From an uncultured Eubacteriales bacterium (GTDB lineage Bacteria; Bacillota; Clostridia; Oscillospirales; Oscillospiraceae): a stretch of DNA of 64,000 nt. Shown here piece by piece: positions 43,009 through 50,804 of the stretch (the first letter of the stretch is position 1; each line of letters begins with the position of its first letter). A program made the position numbers and the translations under genes. The stretch is taken from the NCBI GenBank assembly GCA_902465435.1, contig CABQNH010000005.1:13884-77883 (forward strand). The letters are read 5' to 3'. The notes beneath the pieces were generated by a model that had not been told where the DNA came from, did not search any database, and saw nothing but the letters and a program-made list of their open reading frames with translations.

Positions 43009-44022
43009 ATGGCCGCACTGTTAGAGGTTAAAAACTTATCCGTCAGCTTTTTTACGCCCATGGGCGAGGTGCAGGCGGTGCGCGACGTCAGCATTTCTCT
43101 GGAGGCGGGAGAAATTCTCGCCGTTGTCGGCGAATCCGGCTGCGGAAAAAGCGCGCTCTGCAAAAGCATCCTGCGGCTGCTGCCGCCCTCGGCGCGCCGA
43201 AAGAGCGGCCGCATTTTCGTTGAAGGCCGCGACATCACAGACTGCCCTGAGCGGCAGATGCGGCAGCTTCGCGGCAGCCTGTTCTCCTTTGTGCCGCAGG
43301 ACCCCATGACCGCGCTTGACCCGGCCATGCCCGTCGGCGCGCAGATTGCCGAGGCGATCACCGCGCACGAGCGCGGCCTCTCCTGCCGCGCCGTGCGGGC
43401 ACGCATCTGCGAGCTTTTGACGCTCGTCGGCATCGACCGTCCGGAGGAACGCAGCAGGCAGTACCCCCACCAGCTTTCCGGCGGGATGCGCCAGCGCTGC
43501 GTTATGGCTGTCGCTCTGGCCGGTCGGCCGCGCATTCTCTTTGCCGACGAGCCGACCACAGCGCTTGATGTGACGATTCAGGCGCAGATTCTGGAGCTTC
43601 TGCGCCAGATCCGGCAGGAGCTGGGCACGGCAAGCGTACTCGTCACGCACGACCTCGGCGCAGTCGCGCGGGTGGCCGACCGTGTTGCAGTCATGTACGC
43701 CGGGAAAATCGTGGAAATCGGCACGGCGGAGGAAATCTTCTACGATCCGCGGCACCCCTACACATGGGCGCTGCTGCGCTCGCTTCCGGCACGCGCGCAT
43801 GGCCAAAAAACGCTTCCGACCATTCCCGGTATGCCGCCGACGCTGCTCTCTCCGCCAAAAGGAGACGCCTTTGCCTGCCGCAACGAATACGCGCTTGCGA
43901 TCGACTATCAAACGCCGCCGCCGATGTTCCGCGTCAGCGACACGCACTATGCCGCGACGTGGCTGCTCGATCCGCGCGCGCCGAAAATCACGCCGCCCGG
44001 AGGGACTTTTCATGGAATCTGA
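43009..44022 (+). CDS. Peptide/nickel ABC importer ATPase (DppD/OppD type)
   Basis: 337 residues with GGAAAGGAG before the ATG. Walker A GESGCGKSALCKSI, signature LSGGMRQRCVMA, Walker B ILFADEPTTALDV, and the C-terminal oligopeptide region with PYTWALLRSLPA and GMPPTL. Many OppD-type ATPases carry a C-terminal Fe-S cluster; here only one nearby Cys (AFACRNEY) is apparent, so that is not supported. Overlaps the next ATPase gene by 11 nt. Confidence 0.92.
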   Translation: MAALLEVKNLSVSFFTPMGEVQAVRDVSISLEAGEILAVVGESGCGKSALCKSILRLLPPSARRKSGRIFVEGRDITDCPERQMRQLRGSLFSFVPQDPMTALDPAMPVGAQIAEAITAHERGLSCRAVRARICELLTLVGIDRPEERSRQYPHQLSGGMRQRCVMAVALAGRPRILFADEPTTALDVTIQAQILELLRQIRQELGTASVLVTHDLGAVARVADRVAVMYAGKIVEIGTAEEIFYDPRHPYTWALLRSLPARAHGQKTLPTIPGMPPTLLSPPKGDAFACRNEYALAIDYQTPPPMFRVSDTHYAATWLLDPRAPKITPPGGTFHGI

Positions 44023-44917
44023 CGAACTTCTCAGTCTGCGCCATGTGACGCACCGCTTTCCTGTGGGCAGAAGGCAGACCATCCTTGCACTGGATGACGT
44101 CTCCTTTTCGCTGCGGCAGGGCGAAATTTTCGGTCTGGTTGGCGAATCCGGCTCCGGAAAATCCACCGTGGCCCGCTGCGTCATGGGACTTTACCGTCCG
44201 GACAGCGGAAAAATTCTGTTTGACGGGATCGACCTGAGCGACCGTTCGGCCTGCCGCGCCAACCGCAAGCTGCTTACGACCGCCCGGCAGATGATCTTTC
44301 AGGATTCCGACTCCAGCCTGAACCCGCGGATGCGCGTCGTCGACCTCATCACGGAGCCGCTCAAGATCCACCGTATCACACCGCCGCGCGGAAGCTTCCG
44401 CGCCGAAGCGGAATTTCAGATGTATTACGTTGGGCTGGACGCGCAGTATCTTGACAAATACCCGCATGAGCTGTCCGGCGGTCAGCGCCAGCGCGTCGCG
44501 ATCGCGCGCGCACTGACGATGGAGCCGAAGCTCCTTGTGGCGGACGAGCCGATTGCCTCCCTCGACGTCTCCATTCAGGCGCAGATCGTCAATCTTTTCC
44601 GGCATCTGCAGCAGGAGCACGGCTTTTCCTTTCTGTTTATTGCGCACGACCTGTCCATGGTGGAATTCCTCTGCGACCGCGTCGGCGTAATGTATCGCGG
44701 CAGGCTGGTCGAGGTTGCGCCGACAAAGGCGCTGTTTGCAGACCCGCAGCACGCCTACACGCAAGCCCTTCTCTCTGCAATGCCCGTTGCCGACCCGCGC
44801 CGGGCGCGTGCACGCGTTCTGACGCCGCCCGCTCCGGTGCCGGAGCGGCTCGGCGGTCAGCTTACGGAGGTCGCGCCGCAGCACTTTGTACTTCAGGATG
44901 GGGGGACGGATTCATGA
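44012..44917 (+). CDS. Peptide/nickel ABC importer ATPase (DppF/OppF type)
   Basis: 301 residues from ATG at 44012 with CCCGGAGGG in front. HRFPVGRRQTILALDDVSFSL, Walker A GESGSGKSTVARC, signature ELSGGQRQRVAIARAL, Walker B LLVADEPIASLDVS, and the tail YTQALLSAMPVADP. It pairs with the preceding ATPase as the heterodimeric motor. Its stop overlaps the permease start (ATGA). Confidence 0.93.
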   Translation: MESDELLSLRHVTHRFPVGRRQTILALDDVSFSLRQGEIFGLVGESGSGKSTVARCVMGLYRPDSGKILFDGIDLSDRSACRANRKLLTTARQMIFQDSDSSLNPRMRVVDLITEPLKIHRITPPRGSFRAEAEFQMYYVGLDAQYLDKYPHELSGGQRQRVAIARALTMEPKLLVADEPIASLDVSIQAQIVNLFRHLQQEHGFSFLFIAHDLSMVEFLCDRVGVMYRGRLVEVAPTKALFADPQHAYTQALLSAMPVADPRRARARVLTPPAPVPERLGGQLTEVAPQHFVLQDGGTDS

Positions 44918-45912
44918 AACGTGCACGCCGTTTCGGGAAGCAGCTTCTTGCTTTCTTCCTGAGCATTCTCCTTTTGTCCGTGCTCGTCTTTACCGTCTCC
45001 CGGCTTGCGCCGGGGGATCCGCTCGTCTCTTATTACGGCGACCGCGTGGAGAAGATGTCGCCCGAGGAACGCGCATGGGCGCAGGAGCGGCTGGGGCTGA
45101 ACGATTCGATCCCCACGCAGTATATCCGCTGGCTGCGCTGCGCGCTGCACGGCGACTTCGGCATCTCCTATAAATATAAGATGGACGCGGGCGCCGTCAT
45201 TGTCAGCCGACTCGGCAATACCCTGCTTCTCGGCGGGCTTGGCTTCCTGCTTCTTTTCTTTCTTTCCATTGGGCTGGGACTTCTCTGCGCACGGCGGGAG
45301 GACGGTTTGCTTGACCGCACGCTCTGCAAGCTTGGCGCGATCACCAGCTGCATTCCCGAGTTCTGGCTTTCGCTCCTGTTGATTCTGGTTTTCTCCGTTT
45401 CGCTGCGCTGGCTGCCCAGCTCCGGTGCTTACGCCGTCGGGAAGCAGCACGATCTGCTCGACCGCGCCGTGCATCTCATCCTGCCGCTGACCGTCGTTGT
45501 GCTCAGCCATCTCTGGTACTATGCCTATCTGATCCGCAGCCGCATTCTGGAGGAGCTGAGCACCGACTATGTACTGCTGGCCAAAGCGAAGGGGCTATGC
45601 GGCCGGCGGATCCTGCTGCGCCACTGCCTGCGCAATGCTCTGCCCGCTTATCTGAGCATAATGGCAATTTCCGTGCCGCACATTCTCGGCGGGACCTATG
45701 TCGTGGAAGCGGTTTTCTCCTATCCCGGCATCGGCACGCTCGCCTATGAGAGTGCGCGCTATCAGGATTATAATCTTTTGATGCTTCTGAGCCTTCTGTC
45801 CGGCGCACTCGTGATCCTGTGCAATCTGCTCGCGCAGAGCCTCAGTAAGCGGCTCGACCCACGAATGCGCGGAGGGGAACGCGTACCGCGCTGGGAGGTG
45901 ACGAAGCCATGA
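44914..45912 (+). CDS. Peptide/nickel ABC importer permease (DppB/OppB type)
   Basis: 332 residues. N-terminal transmembrane helix with SVLVFTVSRLAPGDPL, a proton of the family FMSP-like entry loop, QYIRWLRCALHGDFGISY, and the EAA loop LAKAKGLCGRRILLRHCLRNALP. About six helices. It overlaps its neighbours by 4 nt on both sides, so expression is coupled. Confidence 0.92.
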   Translation: MKRARRFGKQLLAFFLSILLLSVLVFTVSRLAPGDPLVSYYGDRVEKMSPEERAWAQERLGLNDSIPTQYIRWLRCALHGDFGISYKYKMDAGAVIVSRLGNTLLLGGLGFLLLFFLSIGLGLLCARREDGLLDRTLCKLGAITSCIPEFWLSLLLILVFSVSLRWLPSSGAYAVGKQHDLLDRAVHLILPLTVVVLSHLWYYAYLIRSRILEELSTDYVLLAKAKGLCGRRILLRHCLRNALPAYLSIMAISVPHILGGTYVVEAVFSYPGIGTLAYESARYQDYNLLMLLSLLSGALVILCNLLAQSLSKRLDPRMRGGERVPRWEVTKP

Positions 45913-46793
45913 CAGACCCCTTTACCCTTGTCGGCATCCGCGCGCCCGCGCCCGCTGCACCCGCTGCGAAGCGCCGCACGCTGCGCGGCGGCGACATCGC
46001 GTCCGCCGTTGTGCTGGCGCTGATTCTTCTCGGCTGCACGCTGATCCCCTTCTTTCTTTCTCAGGACCCCGCCCATATGGAGCTTCGCAGCACTTCGGCC
46101 GCACCCTCGCGCGCCTTTCCGTTCGGCACGGACACAATGGGTCGGGACATTTTCGCCATGATCTGGAGCGGCGGGCGCGTCTCGCTGTTCATCGGCCTAT
46201 GCTCCGCCGCACTCTCCACCGCGATCGCCGTGCTTTACGGCGCGCTCAGCGGCTGCGCGCCGGATTGGCTGGATGCACTGCTCATGCGGGCAGTCGAGTT
46301 GATTTTGTGCGTACCAAGTCTGCTTCTCGTCGTATTCCTGCAGGCGCTGCTTGGAAAGCCCAGCGTGCTGAGTCTCTCTCTGGTGCTCGGCCTGACCGGC
46401 TGGATGAGCATCGCCAAGGTCGTGCGGTCGGAGGTGCGTCGGCTGCGGAGCTGCGATTATGTCCTCGCCGCAAAATGCATGGGCGGCGGGTTCTTCCATG
46501 TGCTTTGGACGCATCTGCTGCCGAACTTCCTGCCGTCGATCCTGTTTATGATCGTCATGAACATCCGCAGCGCCATCGTGACGGAGTCCACGCTCAGCTT
46601 TATGGGCATCGGGCTTCCGCTTGAAGTCATCTCGTGGGGCAGTATGCTCTCGCTGGCAGAAAAGGCGCTGCTGACCCGTGCATGGTGGATCCTCATCCTT
46701 CCGGGCGTTTTTCTGATCACAACGCTGCTTTGCATCACAAATCTTGCAAACGCACTGCGGCGGCGCAGCGCCGCCCGCCAAAGCAGCCTGTAG
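45909..46793 (+). CDS. Peptide/nickel ABC importer permease (DppC/OppC type)
   Basis: 294 residues. FPFGTDTMGRDIFAMIWSGGRVSLFIGL is the DppC signature, and VLAAKCMGGGFFHVLWTHLLPNFLPSI the EAA loop. ESTLSFMGIGLPLEVISWGSML completes the C-terminal part. Six helices. Last gene of the importer, followed at 26 nt by a terminator. Confidence 0.93.
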   Translation: MTDPFTLVGIRAPAPAAPAAKRRTLRGGDIASAVVLALILLGCTLIPFFLSQDPAHMELRSTSAAPSRAFPFGTDTMGRDIFAMIWSGGRVSLFIGLCSAALSTAIAVLYGALSGCAPDWLDALLMRAVELILCVPSLLLVVFLQALLGKPSVLSLSLVLGLTGWMSIAKVVRSEVRRLRSCDYVLAAKCMGGGFFHVLWTHLLPNFLPSILFMIVMNIRSAIVTESTLSFMGIGLPLEVISWGSMLSLAEKALLTRAWWILILPGVFLITTLLCITNLANALRRRSAARQSSL

Positions 46794-46818
46794 CGAAGCC
46801 CGATTTCGCGCCAAAAGC

Positions 46819-46858
46819 GGAGGCCGGGAGAAATCATTTTCGATTTCTCCCGGCCTCC
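46819..46858 (+). terminator. Terminator of the peptide/nickel ABC operon
   Basis: A 17-bp stem GGAGGCCGGGAGAAATC with its complement around ATTTTC. No long T-run follows, so efficiency is uncertain. It is immediately followed by the 28-nt dispersed repeat. Confidence 0.65.
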
Positions 46859-46860
46859 GA

Positions 46861-46888
46861 CTGTCAATAAAGTCCGTAACCGTCAAAA
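46861..46888 (+). repeat. 28-nt dispersed repeat, second copy
   Basis: Identical over 28 nt to 8934-8961, and in both places it begins 3-6 nt after a hairpin that follows an operon end. A degenerate copy is at 3524. Confidence 0.75.
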
Positions 46889-46992
46889 CGGGAAAGCGCC
46901 TTCCGCTGCTTCTCCTTTTCAGGGTGTTTGCCTGCATAGAAAAAAGCACGACCATCTCGATACTCGCGTATCTGAATGATCGTGCTTCCTGG

Positions 46993-47064
46993 TGACCCGT
47001 ACGGGACTCGAACCCATGTTACCGCCGTGAAAGGGCGGTGTCTTAACCACTTGACCAACGGGCC
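46993..47064 (-). tRNA. tRNA-Glu (UUC)
   Basis: 72 nt cloverleaf on the minus strand; acceptor GGCCCGT pairs with ACGGGTC, the anticodon loop CTTTCAC gives UUC, and the T loop is GGTTCGAGTCC. CCA is not encoded. Confidence 0.95.
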
Positions 47065-47067
47065 GTA

Positions 47068-47143
47068 TGGTAGCGGCAATCTGATTCGAACAGATGACAA
47101 CACGGGTATGAACCGGGTGCTCTACCAACTGAGCTATGCCGCC
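47068..47143 (-). tRNA. tRNA-Met (CAU)
   Basis: 76 nt including an encoded CCA; acceptor GGCGGCA pairs with TGCCGCT, and the anticodon stem-loop GGTTCATACC carries CAU. The paired first base (G1-U72) argues against initiator tRNA, and the GGTTCATACC stem is the usual elongator Met form rather than tRNA-Ile2. It lies 3 nt from tRNA-Glu, transcribed ahead of it. Confidence 0.92.
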
Positions 47144-47306
47144 ATATACCATACACAATGCCGATACGCGGCGCGCCGCATATACAGCTTTTATATTATA
47201 TCGACGCCGCGAAGATTTGTCAAGCCTATTTTTCCTGTTTTTCCGCGCAAAATACAAAAATGTTTGAAGCCGTGCACTTTGGCGCAGACTATTCTTGGGT
47301 GATTTT

Positions 47307-47711
47307 ATGCGTTTTCAAAGAAATCTCATCATTTTTCTAATCGGCGGCGTGCTTTACGTCGGCATTGAGCTTCTCTGGCGCGGCTATTCCCATATCAGCA
47401 TGTTTTTTGTCGGCGGACTTTGCTTTCTTCTCATCGGAAGGCAGGATCCGAACCGGAGCTTTCTGCTGCAAATGCTGGTCGGGACCGCAGTCATTACCGC
47501 TCTGGAGCTGCTCTCAGGGCTGCTCGTGAACCGGGCGCTCGGCCTGAACGTCTGGGACTATTCCCATCTCCCGCTAAACGTCTGGGGGCAGATTTGCCTG
47601 CCCTTCTGCCTTCTGTGGTTCCCGCTGTCCGGCCTTGCCGTGCTGGCAGAGGATTTTTCCCGCCATCTGCTGTTCGGCACGCCGATGCCGCGCTATCGCT
47701 GGGTCATATAG
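47307..47711 (+). CDS. CmpB-like (PF06541-type) four-helix membrane protein
   Basis: 134 residues from ATG at 47307; an in-frame TTG four codons earlier is an alternative. Hydrophobic helices at about 5-22, 27-43, 52-72 and 92-115. The run VWDYSHLPLNVWGQICLPF followed by LWFPLSGLAV is the hallmark of the small 'putative ABC transporter permease' (CmpB) family common in Clostridia; transport activity is not established. It converges with the next gene, overlapping by 8 nt tail to tail. Confidence 0.7.
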   Translation: MRFQRNLIIFLIGGVLYVGIELLWRGYSHISMFFVGGLCFLLIGRQDPNRSFLLQMLVGTAVITALELLSGLLVNRALGLNVWDYSHLPLNVWGQICLPFCLLWFPLSGLAVLAEDFSRHLLFGTPMPRYRWVI

Positions 47712-48309
47712 TGCATTCGGGATAGCCGAGGCTCAGGCGCTCGTCATAGGCCGCACGCTCGCCGCCGATATACTTCGGCCGGACGCGCGCCGCCAGAACG
47801 ATCGCTTCACCGATTCGGTTCTGCTCCAGCCGCACCGGCACGGCGACCTGCTTTAAATGCATACCGATCAGCGTCCCGCCGATATCCAGACCGGCGTCCG
47901 CACGCAGCGACTCCAGCGCGACCGGCTGGCGAAACGCGCGGTAGGCCGCCGTTGCAAACGAGCCGCCCGCCTTCGGCTGCGGCACGACGTTGACGATCTC
48001 TGCGTTCGGAACGGCGGCACGCTCCACGATCAGCGCGCGGTTCAAATGCTCGCAGCACTGCGCCGCCAGATAGATGCCCAGCGGCGCAAAAACGTCCTGC
48101 AGACCGTCAAAAATCGCCTGCCCGACCTCCGGTGTCGACCAGCTTCCCACGCGCTTTCCGACCACCTCGCTCGTGCTGCAGCCGATCACAACGATCTGCC
48201 CCGCGTATAGCCGCGCGGCCTGTGCAAGCTGCGCGGCGGCGCGCGCCGCCTGCTGCCGAATTTCCTCCAAATGTGTCCCGTTTTCCACGGGATGAACAAT
48301 TCCAGCCAT
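47704..48309 (-). CDS. TIGR01440/DUF436 (YwlG) family protein
   Basis: 201 residues from ATG at 48309 (GACGGGAAA in front). IVVIGCSTSEVVGKRVG, FAPLGIYLAAQCCEHLNRALIVE, VPQPKAGGSFATAAYRAF and DIGGTLIGMHLKQVAVPVR are the conserved blocks of this widely conserved Firmicutes family of unknown function. In Bacillus the homologue lies between rpiB/ywlF and glyA. The closing RPKYIGGERAAYDE is typical. Cytosolic. Confidence 0.9.
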   Translation of the reverse strand: MAGIVHPVENGTHLEEIRQQAARAAAQLAQAARLYAGQIVVIGCSTSEVVGKRVGSWSTPEVGQAIFDGLQDVFAPLGIYLAAQCCEHLNRALIVERAAVPNAEIVNVVPQPKAGGSFATAAYRAFRQPVALESLRADAGLDIGGTLIGMHLKQVAVPVRLEQNRIGEAIVLAARVRPKYIGGERAAYDERLSLGYPECTI

Positions 48310-48373
48310 AGCTTTTTCCCGTCCGAAGCGCCGCAGCCGCGGCAGCTCGGACACTCCTTTTTTTCATCCGGAA

Positions 48374-48407
48374 CCTCTGCGTCCATCCTTGAGGATGGAC
48401 GCAGAGG
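48374..48407 (-). terminator. Hairpin between the ECF S-component gene and the YwlG-like gene
   Basis: A 15-bp perfect stem CCTCTGCGTCCATCC with its complement and a 4-nt loop. No T-run on the minus strand, so it could be a processing or weak termination hairpin. Confidence 0.5.
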
Positions 48408-48433
48408 CTCCATTTTATTTCCGTACTGCGGCC

Positions 48434-48940
48434 TCAGCCCAGCTTGCGCTCCAGCTTCACGCGCTTGGCTGCCTGCAGCAGCAGCAAGCCCGCGACCAGA
48501 CCGACCGCACCCTGCAGGAGATTGCCCGGGATGCTCGCTGCGGCGGGAAGTCCCTTTCCGAGGAACAGCGCCGCAAAGCCAAAGTAGCCCGCGACCATAA
48601 CGGCCTCGCCGACCAGTCCGCCGACCAACGCGCCGGAAAAGCGCCGCCCCATCGCGCGGTACAACAGCGCCGCCGTCAGCGCGACCAATCCCTTAATGAC
48701 CAGCGTGCCGGGCGCCCAGTAGCCATAGCCGGCAAAGACATCGGCAAGCATTGAGCCGATTCCTCCTGCCGCCGCGCCATACCACGGGCCAAGCAGGAAG
48801 CCTGCCAGCAGGACAAAGCAGTCACCTAAATTGAGATAGCCGTCCATCGGCGAGGGAATCTGCACGACCATCGTCGCGACACAGGCAAGCGCCGCGAGCA
48901 TCGCGGCCGTGACCATTTTACGAATTGCTTGATCTTTCAT
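48434..48940 (-). CDS. ECF transporter S component (substrate-specific membrane subunit)
   Basis: 168 residues from ATG at 48940, 9 nt after AAGGAGC. Six hydrophobic helices; GYLNLGDCFVLLAGFLLGPWYGAAAGGIGSMLADVFAGYGYWAPGTLVIKGLVAL is split across helices 2-4 and typical of S components (ECF_trnsprt). Energy-coupling ATPases and EcfT are not adjacent, so it probably uses a shared module. Being divergent from a PLP-binding MocR regulator with a common operator, a vitamin B6 substrate is the leading inference. Confidence 0.85.
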   Translation of the reverse strand: MKDQAIRKMVTAAMLAALACVATMVVQIPSPMDGYLNLGDCFVLLAGFLLGPWYGAAAGGIGSMLADVFAGYGYWAPGTLVIKGLVALTAALLYRAMGRRFSGALVGGLVGEAVMVAGYFGFAALFLGKGLPAAASIPGNLLQGAVGLVAGLLLLQAAKRVKLERKLG

Positions 48941-48987
48941 AATTATAATGCTCCTTGCTTTTTTCGTCAAGGCGTATTATAATTTTC

Positions 48988-49037
48988 ATCTGGTATTATT
49001 AAAAGAACCATTTTAATTTTATTTGTTAATACCAGAT
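48988..49037. promoter_or_regulatory. Inverted-repeat operator shared by the ECF S component and MocR-like genes
   Basis: ATCTGGTATTA (48988-48998) and its exact reverse complement TAATACCAGAT (49027-49037) face each other across 28 bp. On the minus strand a TATAAT -10 box lies next to the first arm (48975-48983 region), and the second arm overlaps the ribosome site of the regulator. Such spaced repeats between divergent genes are typical of PdxR/MocR sites. Confidence 0.75.
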
Positions 49038-49048
49038 TGGAGGAATTC

Positions 49049-50440
49049 ATGCTGACCTATTCCCTGACGCGGCGCGGTGCAGACAGTCTTTATGAGCAGC
49101 TCTACCGCGCAATTCGCGCCGACATTCTCTCCGGCCGGTTATGTTCCGGGGAAAAGCTGCCCTCCAAACGCACCCTGGCAGAGCATCTGCGGCTCAGCAC
49201 CGTCACGGTAAAAACGGCCTATGAGCAGCTCATGGCCGAGGGCTACGTCCGCAGCGTAGAGAAGCGCGGTTATTTTGTCGATTGCGTGCAGACGCCGGCC
49301 GTTCCGACGCCTGCCGCTGCGCAGCCGGAGCCGCCGGCAGAGCGGAGCTGGTTTCTGGATCTGGTGACCAACTCGATCGCCGCAGAGGATTTTCCGCTCA
49401 CCGTCTGGGCAAGACGCATGCGGCAAACGATTCTGGAGCAGGGGACCGGACTTCTGCGCGCAACGCCGCCGCAGGGCGACCCGGCGCTTCGCGCGGCAAC
49501 CGCCGCCTATCTGCGGCAGTTTCGTGGAATGCAGGTGGAGCCGGAGCAAATCGTGATCGGCGCGGGCACGGAGGTGCTCTACACCCTTCTTGTGCAGCTT
49601 TTGGGGCAGGAGCGGCGCTATGCCGTCGAGGATCCCGGCTATGCCAAGATCGCAAGGATCTATCAAAGCAATCACGCCGCGGTCGAGTTCGTGCCGCTGG
49701 ACGAGGCGGGGCTATCCGTCGAAGCGCTCCGCCGCTCGCGAGCTGACGTCGTACATATTTCCCCCAATCATCACTATCCCACCGGCATCGTCATGCCGAT
49801 CGCGCGCAGACAGGCGCTCCTTTCCTGGGCGCAGGAGGCACCTGCGCGGTATATTCTGGAGGATGACTATGACAGCGAATTTCGCTTCACCGGCCGGCCG
49901 ATCCCGACCCTTTTCTCCATTGACCGCAGCGAGCGCGTGATCTATCTCAACACGTTTTCCAAGACCATTGCCCCGTCGATCCGAATCGGCTATATGGTGC
50001 TGCCGAAGCACCTTTTGGCGCGATTTCACGAAAGACTTGGCTTTTATTCCTGCACCGTTTCCGGCTTTGAGCAGCATACGCTTGCATGCTTCCTTGCCGA
50101 CGGCTCCTTTGAGAAGCATCTGAACCGGATGCGCAAGCGCTATCACCAGAAGCGGGATGCGCTCATTGCCGCCATTCACGCAAGCGCGCTGCAGGGACGG
50201 GTGCAGATCACCGAGCAGGACGCGGGCCTTCATTTTCTGCTGAAGCTGAAAACCACGCGATCCGATGAAGCGCTACGAAGCGCGGCGGCCGCGCAGGGGC
50301 TTCGCATCGCCACGCTGTCGGAATACTACCGCACGCCGACCGATGCGCCGCCGCACGTTCTCGTTGTGAACTACTCCGGCGTGGAAACCGAACGGCTGCC
50401 GCAGGCCATGGCGCGGCTGGCCGCCGCGCTGGACGGCTGA
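49049..50440 (+). CDS. MocR/PdxR-like GntR-type regulator with aminotransferase domain
   Basis: 463 residues from ATG at 49049 after TTGGAGGAA. GntR winged-helix DNA-binding domain at about 5-75 (DSLYEQLYRAIRADILSGRL, PSKRTLAEHLRLSTVTVKTAYEQL). Linker at 80-100. Class I aminotransferase-like domain with IGAGTEVLYTLL, DPGYAKI, SPNHHYPTG, EDDYDSEFR and the PLP lysine in TFSKTIAPSIRIGY. MocR proteins sense PLP and control B6 synthesis or uptake, and other members respond to GABA or taurine. The divergent ECF S component is the likely target. Confidence 0.88.
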   Translation: MLTYSLTRRGADSLYEQLYRAIRADILSGRLCSGEKLPSKRTLAEHLRLSTVTVKTAYEQLMAEGYVRSVEKRGYFVDCVQTPAVPTPAAAQPEPPAERSWFLDLVTNSIAAEDFPLTVWARRMRQTILEQGTGLLRATPPQGDPALRAATAAYLRQFRGMQVEPEQIVIGAGTEVLYTLLVQLLGQERRYAVEDPGYAKIARIYQSNHAAVEFVPLDEAGLSVEALRRSRADVVHISPNHHYPTGIVMPIARRQALLSWAQEAPARYILEDDYDSEFRFTGRPIPTLFSIDRSERVIYLNTFSKTIAPSIRIGYMVLPKHLLARFHERLGFYSCTVSGFEQHTLACFLADGSFEKHLNRMRKRYHQKRDALIAAIHASALQGRVQITEQDAGLHFLLKLKTTRSDEALRSAAAAQGLRIATLSEYYRTPTDAPPHVLVVNYSGVETERLPQAMARLAAALDG

Positions 50441-50684
50441 CCGGAAGCGCATACCCGGACACCGCCCCGTCCCGCACCGGATCGCGCATCGTGCGTTTCT
50501 TCAAGGCGCCTTCTGCCTCCATGGTGCCGTCCCGTTGGAATCCCTTCCGCTATTTCCCGAGCCATTCGGCTGCCGTCCTACCGTCCGTCCCTGCTTCTTC
50601 CTATATATTCCAAGTCGGCAGCGCTGCCGATCGGAACCCGCCGCTCCTGCACAGCGGCGTGCCGCCGTCAGAAAAACCGCAAAG

Positions 50685-50723
50685 AATTCCGTATTGCAGA
50701 ATTTGATTCTGTAATACGGAATT
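50685..50723 (+). terminator. Strong hairpin downstream of the MocR-like gene
   Basis: An 18-bp stem AATTCCGTATTGCAGAAT with its complement and a 3-nt loop, followed by TCTCATT. The 245 bp between 50441 and 50685 show no gene. Confidence 0.55.
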
Positions 50724-50728
50724 TCTCA

Positions 50729-50758
50729 TTAGACTGCACCCTTTTTCTATAGTATAAT
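50729..50758 (+). promoter_or_regulatory. Likely promoter of the SLH protein gene
   Basis: TTAGAC, 18 bp, TATAAT; 46 nt upstream of the start codon. The -35 match is modest. Confidence 0.5.
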
Positions 50759-50804
50759 GCGTACAGTTATCCTCTTAAAAAAATAACGAAAAGGAGCAAT
50801 GACA

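Noticed and set aside
43009..44022. Fe-S cluster in the C-terminal part of the OppD-type ATPase
   Set aside because: The four-cysteine pattern of that subgroup is not present; only one cysteine is seen there.
47068..47143. tRNA-Ile2 (CAU, lysidine) or initiator tRNA
   Set aside because: The anticodon stem GGTTCATACC and a paired position 1-72 fit elongator tRNA-Met better.
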